Origin: Sedimentimonas flavescens
GTDB lineage: Bacteria > Pseudomonadota > Alphaproteobacteria > Rhodobacterales > Rhodobacteraceae
Assembly: GCF_019264375.1 (NCBI RefSeq)
Contig: NZ_JAHVAI010000001.1
Coordinates: 543,847-607,846, forward strand
Reading direction: 5' to 3'
DNA: 64,000 nucleotides
Shown here: positions 8,999 through 17,090 of the stretch, piece after piece
Numbering within the stretch: position 1 is the stretch's first letter
Layout of the letters: each line of letters opens with the position of its first letter
Position numbers and translations under genes: made by a program
Notes under the pieces: generated by a model
What the model was told of the DNA's origin: nothing
What the model saw: the letters and a program-made list of their open reading frames with translations, nothing else
Databases searched by the model: none

Positions 8999-9022
8999 AA
9001 GCCCCGCCACAAGGGCGGGGCT
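8999..9022 (-). terminator. Terminator of the PepSY gene
   Basis: On the reverse strand a nine-base-pair stem AGCCCCGCC/GGCGGGGCT with a five-base loop is followed by TTTTCGTTTCC. It lies 22 bases beyond the stop of the PepSY gene. Confidence 0.75.
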
Positions 9023-9044
9023 GCGGGTGCCGCGGCAGGCGGGC

Positions 9045-9356
9045 CTAATCGTCATCGTCCGCGTCGGGGCGGTTACGATCACGGCGCTTCTCTTCATATT
9101 CGAACTCGATCACTTCAAGCGTCGCAGGATGCAGCTTGACCTCGATGGGGCGGCCCTCGGCGTCGGTTCCGTCGATCTCGTAGCAGCCGTCGTCGATCTT
9201 GATACGCCCGACGGTCCAGCCGTTCTGCGCGGCCATCTCGGCCACGGCGGCGCGCGGCTGCCACTCGGCCATGGGCGCAAAGCAATCGTCATCGGCCAGG
9301 GCCGCCTGCGCCGGAGCCAGCGCAAGAAACACCAGAATTGTCAGCGACTTCTTCAT
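9045..9356 (-). CDS. Small periplasmic PepSY domain protein
   Basis: A 103-residue protein starting MKKSLTILVFLALAPAQAALA (Sec signal) at 9356. It continues into a PepSY domain (GWTVGRIKIDDGCYEIDGTDAEGR, followed by VKLHPATLEVIEFEYEE) and ends in an acidic tail. Small PepSY proteins of this kind are commonly encoded beside two-component systems and PepSY-TM reductases, and may inhibit or sense at the membrane surface. It is divergent from the response regulator at 9504, with shared putative operator repeats between them. Its exact role is unknown. Confidence 0.85.
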   Translation of the reverse strand: MKKSLTILVFLALAPAQAALADDDCFAPMAEWQPRAAVAEMAAQNGWTVGRIKIDDGCYEIDGTDAEGRPIEVKLHPATLEVIEFEYEEKRRDRNRPDADDDD

Positions 9357-9404
9357 CGGGCACACTCCGAGCCAGCGGGTATCATGGCCCCTTTCTTCAC
9401 TATG

Positions 9405-9456
9405 AAGCTGACAGGAGCCTGAAGCAAGCCGCGGCGCCATGTCAGCTTGGCGTCAG
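9405..9456. promoter_or_regulatory. Paired 11-bp-period repeats in the PepSY / response-regulator divergent promoter
   Basis: AAGCTGACA (9405-9413) and TGTCAGCTT (9440-9448) form a perfect nine-base inverted repeat. Each arm extends into a direct repeat with 11-base period: CTGAC-N6-CTGAA at 9408-9423 and GTCAG-N6-GTCAG at 9441-9456. This is the expected shape of OmpR-family binding sites, here most likely those of the adjacent regulator. Confidence 0.55.
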
Positions 9457-9503
9457 CCGCGCGCGTCACAAGGATGCCAGACAAAGCAAGGAGCCCGCCT
9501 GCC

Positions 9504-10163
9504 ATGCGCATTCTGCTGATCGAGGATGACACCGTTCTGGGCGCCGCTGTGCGCGACCAGATCGCGGCCGATGGCCATTCGGTCGATTGGGTGACGCGGC
9601 TCGATCAGGCGGGCGATGCGGTGGCGGGAACGGTCTATGACCTGCTTCTGCTCGACCTGATGCTGCCGGACGGGCGCGGCATCGGCTTTCTCAAGGCCCG
9701 GCGCGCGCGGGGCGATGTGACGCCGGTGATTATCCTGACCGCGCTCGATCAGGTCTCGGACCGGATCGAGGGGCTGAACGCCGGGGCGGACGACTACCTT
9801 GTGAAACCCTTCGATCTGGCGGAACTTTCGGCGCGGATCGGCTCGGTCTCGCGGCGCTATGCGGGCAATCCCAACCCGCTGATCGAGCATGGCGCGCTCC
9901 AGATCGACCTGTCGGCGCGCAGCATCCGGCGCGACGGCAAGCCCGTGGTGCTGACCGCGCGGGAATGGGCCCTGTTCGAGGCACTGCTTGCGCGGCCCGG
10001 CCAGCTTCTGTCGAAAGCCCAACTGGAGGAGAAGCTTTACGCCTTCGGCGCCGAGATCGAGAGCAACACGATCGAGGTCCATGTCAGCCGCCTGCGCAAG
10101 AAACTCGGCGCGGGCGTGATCGAGACCGAACGCGGCCTCGGCTACCGGCTGGGGTCCGCATGA
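9504..10163 (+). CDS. OmpR-family response regulator (QseB/TctD-like)
   Basis: A 219-residue protein starting MRILLIEDDTVLG at 9504, with aaggag ten bases upstream. The receiver domain has the acidic pair ED (8-9), the phosphoacceptor aspartate in DLLLLDLMLPDG, and the conserved lysine in DDYLVKPF. The C-terminal winged helix is of OmpR type (LTAREWALFEALL, SNTIEVHVSRLRKKLG, ETERGLGYRL). The stop overlaps the kinase start (ATGA). It probably controls the divergent PepSY/DUF2271/ApbE cluster, whose promoters carry matching repeats. Confidence 0.93.
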   Translation: MRILLIEDDTVLGAAVRDQIAADGHSVDWVTRLDQAGDAVAGTVYDLLLLDLMLPDGRGIGFLKARRARGDVTPVIILTALDQVSDRIEGLNAGADDYLVKPFDLAELSARIGSVSRRYAGNPNPLIEHGALQIDLSARSIRRDGKPVVLTAREWALFEALLARPGQLLSKAQLEEKLYAFGAEIESNTIEVHVSRLRKKLGAGVIETERGLGYRLGSA

Positions 10164-11494
10164 AACTGCCGCGCAGCCTTCAACTTCGGCTTGCGACCTC
10201 GGTTGGCCTCTTGCTGACCGCGCTGTGGCTGACGGCGGCCTCTCTGACCACCATCGTGCTGCGCAACGAGATGAACGAGGTCTTCGACTCGGCCCTTCAG
10301 GAAACCGCGCAACGGCTGCTTCCGCTGGCCATCGTCGATATCGTCAACCGCGAGGAAGAGGGCATCACGCAGAGGCTGGCCACGATCCGCGAGCATGACG
10401 AGTATTTCACCTATATCGTGCGTGACGAACGCGGGCGGGTGTTGCTGCAATCGCATGGTGCCGATCCGGCGATCTTTCCCGCATACGAAGGCCCCGGCTT
10501 CTCGCAAAACGCCACCTATCGCTTTTTCCATGATGAGGCCCTGCGCGGCAGCCTGCGCATCTCGGTGGCCGAGCCCCTGACTCATCGCGCCGAGGTTGCG
10601 CGCGAGATCCAGATGGGCCTCAGCCTGCCGCTGCTGATCGTCATTCCGATCGCGCTCTTGGCGGTGCTGTTTGCCGTGCGCCTCAGTCTGCGGCCGCTCA
10701 ACCAGTTTCGCAGCGCGCTGGCGGCACGCGGGGCGCGCGATCTGTCGCCGCTGGCCGGTGGCGATCTGCCCACCGAGATCGCGCCGGTTGTCGAAACCCT
10801 GAACGGCCTGCTGACCCGGCTTGAGGGCTCCTTCGAGGCCGAGCGCAACTTTGCCTCGAACGCCGCGCATGAGCTGCGCACCCCCCTTGCGGGCGCCATC
10901 GCGCAGGCGCAGCGCCTGCGCGCGGAAACCACGGACCCGATGGCCCGCGAACGCGCAGGCGAGATTGAATCCACGCTCAAGCGCCTGACGCGATTCTCCG
11001 AACGGCTGATGCAACTGGCCCGCGCGGAAGGCGGGCGGCTGCGCCTCGATCATGCCTCGGATCTGCGCGCGGTGGTGCGGGTCATCGCGCAGGACATCGG
11101 CCGCGCGGCCACGCCCGAGCGGCTGCACCTCGATCTGCCCGAACAGCCGGTCATGTCGGATCTCGACCCCGATATCCTTGGCATCCTGAGCCGCAACCTG
11201 ATCGAGAACGCCCTGCGTCATGGACATGCAGACGCGCCCGTCGAGGTTTCGCTGAGCGACACGGGGCTATTGCGCGTCGCCAATGACTGCGCGCCACTTG
11301 ACCCCGATACGCTGGACCGGCTGACGCGGCGGTTCGAGCGCGGGGACACCCGCGCCGATGGATCGGGCCTTGGGCTGACCATTGTCGCGGCCATCGCGCA
11401 GGGCATCGACAGCCCGCTCACGATCCGCTCGCCACGACCCGGCCAAGCAACGGGGTTCGAAGTGTCGATCGCCCTGCCTGTCGAGCCCGCCTAG
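10160..11494 (+). CDS. Membrane sensor histidine kinase, partner of the preceding regulator
   Basis: A 444-residue kinase starting MKLPRSLQLRLATSVG in a four-base ATGA overlap with the regulator. Two membrane helices (about 12-35 and 155-178) enclose a periplasmic sensor of about 120 residues. A HAMP-like linker, the H-box HELRTPLAGAIAQ, the N-box LIENALRHGH and the G-box GSGLGLTIVAAIAQ follow. It shares the stop tetramer CTAG with the convergent dctD-like gene. The signal is unknown. Because it is read with PepSY and flavin-transfer genes, a metal or envelope redox signal is plausible. Confidence 0.92.
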   Translation: MKLPRSLQLRLATSVGLLLTALWLTAASLTTIVLRNEMNEVFDSALQETAQRLLPLAIVDIVNREEEGITQRLATIREHDEYFTYIVRDERGRVLLQSHGADPAIFPAYEGPGFSQNATYRFFHDEALRGSLRISVAEPLTHRAEVAREIQMGLSLPLLIVIPIALLAVLFAVRLSLRPLNQFRSALAARGARDLSPLAGGDLPTEIAPVVETLNGLLTRLEGSFEAERNFASNAAHELRTPLAGAIAQAQRLRAETTDPMARERAGEIESTLKRLTRFSERLMQLARAEGGRLRLDHASDLRAVVRVIAQDIGRAATPERLHLDLPEQPVMSDLDPDILGILSRNLIENALRHGHADAPVEVSLSDTGLLRVANDCAPLDPDTLDRLTRRFERGDTRADGSGLGLTIVAAIAQGIDSPLTIRSPRPGQATGFEVSIALPVEPA

Positions 11495-12795
11495 ACGCGG
11501 ATCCCGTAGCGCCCGATCTTGTCGTTCAGCGTGCGCCGGGCGATGCCCAGAACCTGCGCCGCGCGCTCGGTATTGCCGCGACAGCGTTCCAGCGTCGCGC
11601 GGATCTCGCGCGCCTCATAGGCGGCGACCTTGTCAGCAAGGCTTTGCGGCGCGTCCTGCGCGGCAGCAGGCGCGTCGGGCAAATCGAGACCCAGGGCGAA
11701 CCGCTCGGCCGAGGCACGCAGCTCACGCACATTGCCGGGCCAGGGGCGGCGCAACAGCTGCTGGCGCAGCAGGTAGGGCACCTCGGGTAAGGCCTTACCG
11801 TAGCGACGCGCAGCGAGTTCCGCGAAATGGACGAAGATCTGCACGATGTCCTGACCAAGCCCGCGCAGCGGCTCCAGCACGATCTCGGCTCCGGCCAGCC
11901 GGTAGAACAGATCGGCGCGGAAGCTGTCATCGAGCGAGAGTTTGCTCAAGTCGGATTTCGACAGGGCGATGATGCGCAGGTCAAGCGGGCGCAGGGTGTT
12001 TTCTCCCAGACGCTCCACCTGGCGTTCCTGCAACGCGCGCAGCAGTTTCGCCTGCGCCGGTTTCGGCATCGCCTCGACCTCGTCAAGCACCAACGTCCCG
12101 CCCGAGGCGCTCTCAAGCTTGCCGGGCTTGTCGAGCGCACCGGGGAAGGCGCCCGCGACATGGCCGAACATCTCGATCTCGAAAAGCTGCTCGGGCAGCG
12201 CGGCACAGTTGATCGCGACGAAGGGGCCAGCGGCACGCGGGCTTACGGCGTGCAAGGCGCGGGCCACCAACTCCTTGCCCGTGCCGGTCTCGCCGGTGAC
12301 GATGATGTCGAGATCGAGCGGCGCCAGCGCCGCGATGCGGGCGCGCAGGGCCTCGATCGCGGGGGACTGGCCCAGTATCTCGGCCCCGTCGCGGCGCTGA
12401 AGCTCGGTTTGCAGACGGCCCAGTTCGGCGCGCGTGGCGGCTGCGCGCAGGGCCCGGTCCACCACCACCAGAAGATGCGCGGCATCATAGGGTTTTTCGA
12501 GGAAATCCTCGGCCCCAAGCCGCATGGCGCGCACGGCATGGGGCACATCGCCATGGCCGGTGATCAGGATCGCGGGCAGCCCCGGCATCCGGATCTTCAG
12601 CGCCTCGAGCAGCTCAAACCCGTCCATTCCCGGCATCCTCAGATCGGTGATGATCAGATCGGGCGTCACCGGGGCGGCCAGCGCCGCCTCGCCCGAGGCG
12701 AAACCCTCGGCCCGGTAGCCGCCCGCCTCGATCAGATCGCACAGCGCGGCACGGTGGTCGGCGTCATCCTCGACGATATGGATCAATGCGCTCAT
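11491..12795 (-). CDS. dctD: DctD-like sigma-54 response regulator
   Basis: A 434-residue NtrC-family protein. A receiver domain (1-115, phosphoacceptor in PDLIITDLRMPG) is followed by an AAA+ domain (Walker A GETGTGKE, Walker B GTLVLDEVEAMP) and a C-terminal Fis-type helix-turn-helix (NTERAAQVLGIARRTLNDKI). The sigma-54 contact loop reads GAFPGA instead of GAFTGA. Its start overlaps the end of dctB by four bases (ATGA). It should activate transport genes from a sigma-54 promoter on a signal from DctB. I found no clear -24/-12 promoter upstream of the transporter. Confidence 0.9.
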   Translation of the reverse strand: MSALIHIVEDDADHRAALCDLIEAGGYRAEGFASGEAALAAPVTPDLIITDLRMPGMDGFELLEALKIRMPGLPAILITGHGDVPHAVRAMRLGAEDFLEKPYDAAHLLVVVDRALRAAATRAELGRLQTELQRRDGAEILGQSPAIEALRARIAALAPLDLDIIVTGETGTGKELVARALHAVSPRAAGPFVAINCAALPEQLFEIEMFGHVAGAFPGALDKPGKLESASGGTLVLDEVEAMPKPAQAKLLRALQERQVERLGENTLRPLDLRIIALSKSDLSKLSLDDSFRADLFYRLAGAEIVLEPLRGLGQDIVQIFVHFAELAARRYGKALPEVPYLLRQQLLRRPWPGNVRELRASAERFALGLDLPDAPAAAQDAPQSLADKVAAYEAREIRATLERCRGNTERAAQVLGIARRTLNDKIGRYGIRV

Positions 12796-14582
12796 GCCCG
12801 CGCCTCTTCGATCAGCGGCAGTATGGCGGTCATCCGGGTGCCTTCACCGGGGACCGAGTGAACCTCGAACCGCCCGCCGAATTCAGACAGGATCGCCTGC
12901 GAAATGGCAAGGCCAAGGCCCAGCCCCTCGCTGTTGGTCTTGGTCGAAAAGAAGGGCTCGGTCACGCGCGGCAGGTCCTCGGGGGCGATACCGGTGCCGG
13001 TGTCCTCGACGCTCAGATGCACCTCGGCGCCATGCGTGGCGACGCTCAGGCGCACCTCGCGCCGGGGCAACCCCTCGACCGCGTCGAGCGCATTCAAAAG
13101 CAGGTTGAGCAGCACCTGTTCAAGACGCACGCGCCCCGCCTTGACCCGAATGGGCGCGCCCTCGACCGTCAGATCGGGCACCACGCCCACGGCACGAGCG
13201 CGCGGCTGCACCAGCTCCAGCGCGTTTTCCGCGACCTGCACGGGGTCGATTTCAACGAGCGTACCGCTTTCCTTGCGCGAGAAGGACTTGAGATGCTTGA
13301 TCGTGCGCTGCATCCGGCGGATCAGGTTACGCGCGGTCTCGATGCGCGGGCCGGTGCGCTCGGGCGTGCGTTCCAGCGAAAGCTCGGCCGCGGCAAGGGT
13401 AGCCTCCATCGCGGCAAGGGGCTGGCTGACCTCGTGCACGATTGCGGCGGACATGCGACCTAGAGCGGCCATCTTCTCGGTATGGATCAGGCTTTCCTGT
13501 GCGGCGCGCAGCTCGGCCTCGGTCTGGCGACGGGCCTCGATCTCGCGGGCGAGCATCCGGGTGCGCTCCTCGACCTTGCGTTCGAGCAGTTCCGACTGAC
13601 GCAGGCGCAGCGCGACAAGCTGACGGCGCTGGCGCTGGATTTTGGCCAGACCTATGCCAAGCCCCCAGCAGAGCGCCGCGCCCGCCCCCCAGCCAAGCGA
13701 CGCGAAAATCGCGGGCAGGACCGGCGCCGCCGAGATCATGCGCCAGTCGTGCCCGAAGGGCGCGCTTTGCGTGCGCAGCCGCGCCCCTGCCCCGTCAAAA
13801 ATCCAGCCCTGCGCGCCATGCAGGAGCGGTTCGTCCACCCGCACCTCAGCGCCGAAATAGGTACGCTGCGAGGTCAGCCGCGCGACCGCCTCGGGCGAAA
13901 GCGTCTCAAGCGGCTGATAGCGCCAGGCGGGTTCGCCCGACAGAAACACGATGCCATCGACATCGGCCACGGCATTGGCCTGCCCCGCCGCGCGCCAGGC
14001 CTCTTCCAGCGGATCGAGGACGACCTTCACGACAACGACCCCCTGCTTGCCCTGCGCAAGGTCGATCCGCGCGGCCAGGAAATAGCCGGGCGTGCCCGTG
14101 GTCACGCCGATGGCGTAAAACCCGCCCGCGCCGGTCTTGATCGCCTCGCGGAAATAGGGGCGGAAGCTGTAGTTATTGCCGACGAAGCTCTCACCCGTGT
14201 CCCAGTTCGAGGCCGCGAGCGTCTGCCCTGCCGCGTCCATCAGATACAGGTGGCTCGCCCCTGCTAGCCCGGTCACACGCTGCAAATACCGGTTGGCGGC
14301 GTCAATCACGCCGGGGTTTTCGGGGTGCAGGATGGCGTCGCGGATGCGGGCGTCCTCGCCGGTGACCTTGGGCAGGTAGCGAAAGCGGTCGATCTCGGTC
14401 TCAAGCGCGCGCAGACTGAGGATCAGGCTTTGTTGCAGCCGCGCGTCGATGTCGGCGATGGCCGCGCGCCAGGCGAGCGCGCCCGCAAGGACCGCGACGC
14501 AGCAGATGGTCAGCACGCTCAGCGCGGCCGGAACCCGGCGCAGACGGGACAGACCGCCCCCGGTTGCCGCACCCGCCGTCAT
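12792..14582 (-). CDS. dctB: DctB-like C4-dicarboxylate-type sensor histidine kinase
   Basis: A 596-residue protein with start set at 14582 (MTAGAATGGGLSRLRR), where ATG overlaps the TGA of the DUF1850 gene. A long in-frame extension beyond is not supported. Two membrane helices (about 18-38 and 285-305) flank a double PAS-like periplasmic sensor (YLQRVTGLAGASHLYLMD, FRPYFREAIKTG). The kinase core has H-box AAIVHEVSQPLAAMEATL and G-box LGLGLAISQAIL. DctB proteins sense organic acids, and here the sensed ligand is probably the TAXI substrate. Confidence 0.9.
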   Translation of the reverse strand: MTAGAATGGGLSRLRRVPAALSVLTICCVAVLAGALAWRAAIADIDARLQQSLILSLRALETEIDRFRYLPKVTGEDARIRDAILHPENPGVIDAANRYLQRVTGLAGASHLYLMDAAGQTLAASNWDTGESFVGNNYSFRPYFREAIKTGAGGFYAIGVTTGTPGYFLAARIDLAQGKQGVVVVKVVLDPLEEAWRAAGQANAVADVDGIVFLSGEPAWRYQPLETLSPEAVARLTSQRTYFGAEVRVDEPLLHGAQGWIFDGAGARLRTQSAPFGHDWRMISAAPVLPAIFASLGWGAGAALCWGLGIGLAKIQRQRRQLVALRLRQSELLERKVEERTRMLAREIEARRQTEAELRAAQESLIHTEKMAALGRMSAAIVHEVSQPLAAMEATLAAAELSLERTPERTGPRIETARNLIRRMQRTIKHLKSFSRKESGTLVEIDPVQVAENALELVQPRARAVGVVPDLTVEGAPIRVKAGRVRLEQVLLNLLLNALDAVEGLPRREVRLSVATHGAEVHLSVEDTGTGIAPEDLPRVTEPFFSTKTNSEGLGLGLAISQAILSEFGGRFEVHSVPGEGTRMTAILPLIEEARA

Positions 14583-14941
14583 GGCGCGCAGGGCCGCAGC
14601 ACCAGCGGCTCGGCTTCGGTCGCGCCAAGCGTCACGCAATCGGCGCCGCATAGCTGCCAGCCCGTGGGCGTCTTGCCCGAGGCCGCCAGCACCAGTTCGC
14701 GCACCGGCGGCGCCGAGGGTTGCCAGACCCACCAGCCATCTTCAAACACGCCATCGGGGCCGGGTTCCATCCCCGCCCCCGATCCCTTGACCGCCGCCTC
14801 TATCAGCCGCATCCGCCCATCCTCGACCCGCCAACGCTCGCGCCAGCTTTCCTTCTCGACCGAATGGGTCCATTCGAGGCTGAACTCGCCGCCCGCCGCA
14901 AGGGCAATCGTCATCGCCCCCGCGATCAGGCAGCCGCTCAT
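14579..14941 (-). CDS. DUF1850 protein of a TAXI TRAP operon
   Basis: A 120-residue protein with an N-terminal hydrophobic signal (MSGCLIAGAMTIALAAG). The body opens with FSLEWTHSVEKESWRERWRV and ends near LRPCAP, matching DUF1850, a short exported domain almost always encoded beside TAXI-type TRAP permeases. Both ends overlap their neighbours by four bases (ATGA), with the permease upstream and dctB downstream, so translation is coupled. Its biochemical role is unknown. Confidence 0.85.
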   Translation of the reverse strand: MSGCLIAGAMTIALAAGGEFSLEWTHSVEKESWRERWRVEDGRMRLIEAAVKGSGAGMEPGPDGVFEDGWWVWQPSAPPVRELVLAASGKTPTGWQLCGADCVTLGATEAEPLVLRPCAP

Positions 14942-17025
14942 GCCGGCACCCGGCCCCGGCGCACCCAGAGGAACGCGCCGAACAGAATGGCCAGGGCGAA
15001 GCCCACCTCATCGGTCAGGGCCAGCGCCGCGACAAGGCAGAAGGCGCCCGCCATGGCGATCAGTCGTTCCCACACCGCCAGCGGACGGCCAAGCCAGCCG
15101 ATCACCGCAGCCCCCCAGAGCGCCAGCGACAGCACCGCCTTGAGCACGATATAGGCCACCGCCGGGACATAGCCGATCGCGGCTGCCAGCGGCCCGCCAT
15201 CTTGCAGCATCAGGGCCGGGGTATAGACCGCCATGAAGGGCACGACGAAGCCCGCGGCGGCGACCTTGACGGCCTCGAAGCTGATGCGCAGGCCGCTTTC
15301 CTTGGCGATCGGTGCCGCTGCAAAGCAGGCCAGCGCCACGGGCGGCGTGAGGTCGGCGAGGATCCCGAAGTAGAAGACGAACATGTGGCTGACGATCAGC
15401 GGCACACCAAGCGCCAGCAGCGCCGGGCCCGCGATCGAGGAGGTGATGATGTAGTTCGGAATCGTCGGGATCCCCATGCCCAGCACGATACAGGTAATCA
15501 TCGTCAGCACGAGCGACAGGAACAGGCTGTTCTCGCCCACGCCCACGATATACTGGCCAAACGTGTTGGCCGCACCGGTCAGGGTCATCACGCCGATGAT
15601 CACGCCCACCAGCGCACAGGCGATACCCACCGGCAGCGCGGTCTTCGCGCCCTCGGCCAGGCTGTCACGGCACAGCGCCAGCGTCTCGCGCCCGCCCTTC
15701 GAGAAGATATTGACCGCGACCAGCGCCGCCAGCGCGATCATCACGATGTTCAGGCCGAACTTGAAGAAAGCCGCCGCAATCAGGCCAAGGAAGATCCAGA
15801 AGATCACCCGCAGCACCCCCTCGGGCATACCAAGCGCGACCGAGCCGCCGAGGATCAGCATCCCCGTCAGCGCCAAGCCCACAGTGCCCGCGAAAAGCGG
15901 CGTGTAGCCGGAGAACAGCAGGTAGACGAGCACCGCCAGCGGCAGGATCAGATACCAGCCCGCCTTCAGCGCAGCCATGGCCGAGGGCAGATCCTCGCGC
16001 TTGAGGCCGCGCAGGTTGCGCTTGCCTGCCTCAAGGTGAACCATCCAGAAGACACCGAGGAAATAGAGGATTGCGGGGATCAGCGCGGCCTTGACGACCT
16101 CGACATATTCCACACCCAGGGTCTCGGCCATGACGAAGGCCACAGCGCCCATCACCGGCGGCATGATCTGCCCACCCATCGAGGCGGTGGCCTCGACCCC
16201 GCCGGCGAAGGCCGGGCGATAGCCGAAGCTTTTCATCAGCGGGATGGTGAATTGCCCGGTGGTGACCACATTCGCCACGCCCGAACCCGAGATCGTGCCC
16301 ATCAGCCCCGAGGACAGCACCGACACCTTGGCCGCGCCACCCATCTTGTGACCGACAAGGCCAAGCGAGACATCGGTGAACAGCTTGATCATCCCGGCTT
16401 TCTCAAGAAAGGCTCCGAACAGGATGAAGAGGAAGATATAGGTCGCCGAGACATAGGTCGGGATGCCGTAGATACCTTCGGTGCCATAGGTCAGGTGCTC
16501 GATCACCTGCGCGAAATCGTAGCCGCGATGGTCGAGCGGGGCGGGCAGATACTCGCCCCAGAGCGCATAGCTGAGGAAGATGCCCGAGATGATCGGCAGC
16601 GCGGGGCCCATCAGCAGCCAGGCGGCGGTGAAGATGGTCACCAGCGCCGCGACGCCAAAGACGATGTCGCGCGTCAGCGGATCGCCCGCGCGCATCAGCA
16701 GATCGGTGAACTCAATCCACTGGTAGGCGGCGACAGCCACGCCAACACCGGCCAACGCATAGGACAGCGCCTTCATCGCCGGGCCGCGATGCTTGGCAAT
16801 CGCCAGAAGCGGCAGACCAAGCGCCAGCAGGAAGCCCACATGGACCGCGCGCACGACCTGGCTAGGCAGGTCGATCACATGGGCCGCAACCGAGATTTGA
16901 AACACAGAGAAGGCAAAGGCCAGCCAGAACAGCCCGCGCCCCTCATGCGTATCGGGAAAGCTTTCCGCCAGCGGATCGTGCAACCCGAGCTCATCCTCGG
17001 GCAGGTGATGTTTGGTCTGTTCCAT
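14938..17025 (-). CDS. TRAP transporter fused permease, TAXI type
   Basis: A 695-residue permease with about 17 hydrophobic helices, combining a small 4TM-like N-terminal part with a large DctM-like part. GGAAKVSVLSSGLMGTISGS and the segment near GMGIPTIPNYII are typical TRAP-M membrane-loop motifs. It moves organic acids, glutamate-like or similar anions across the inner membrane with Na+ or H+, taking substrate from the periplasmic TAXI protein encoded 65 bases upstream. The start at 17025 (MEQTKHHLPEDELGLHDPLA) has a ggaggac ribosome site. The TAXI substrate is not deducible. Confidence 0.93.
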   Translation of the reverse strand: MEQTKHHLPEDELGLHDPLAESFPDTHEGRGLFWLAFAFSVFQISVAAHVIDLPSQVVRAVHVGFLLALGLPLLAIAKHRGPAMKALSYALAGVGVAVAAYQWIEFTDLLMRAGDPLTRDIVFGVAALVTIFTAAWLLMGPALPIISGIFLSYALWGEYLPAPLDHRGYDFAQVIEHLTYGTEGIYGIPTYVSATYIFLFILFGAFLEKAGMIKLFTDVSLGLVGHKMGGAAKVSVLSSGLMGTISGSGVANVVTTGQFTIPLMKSFGYRPAFAGGVEATASMGGQIMPPVMGAVAFVMAETLGVEYVEVVKAALIPAILYFLGVFWMVHLEAGKRNLRGLKREDLPSAMAALKAGWYLILPLAVLVYLLFSGYTPLFAGTVGLALTGMLILGGSVALGMPEGVLRVIFWIFLGLIAAAFFKFGLNIVMIALAALVAVNIFSKGGRETLALCRDSLAEGAKTALPVGIACALVGVIIGVMTLTGAANTFGQYIVGVGENSLFLSLVLTMITCIVLGMGIPTIPNYIITSSIAGPALLALGVPLIVSHMFVFYFGILADLTPPVALACFAAAPIAKESGLRISFEAVKVAAAGFVVPFMAVYTPALMLQDGGPLAAAIGYVPAVAYIVLKAVLSLALWGAAVIGWLGRPLAVWERLIAMAGAFCLVAALALTDEVGFALAILFGAFLWVRRGRVPA

Positions 17026-17090
17026 GATGTCCTCCCCCGTGGGTAGCGGCCCGGCTGACCGGACCGCCCCCTTGCCCCTTCAGGCCGTGC

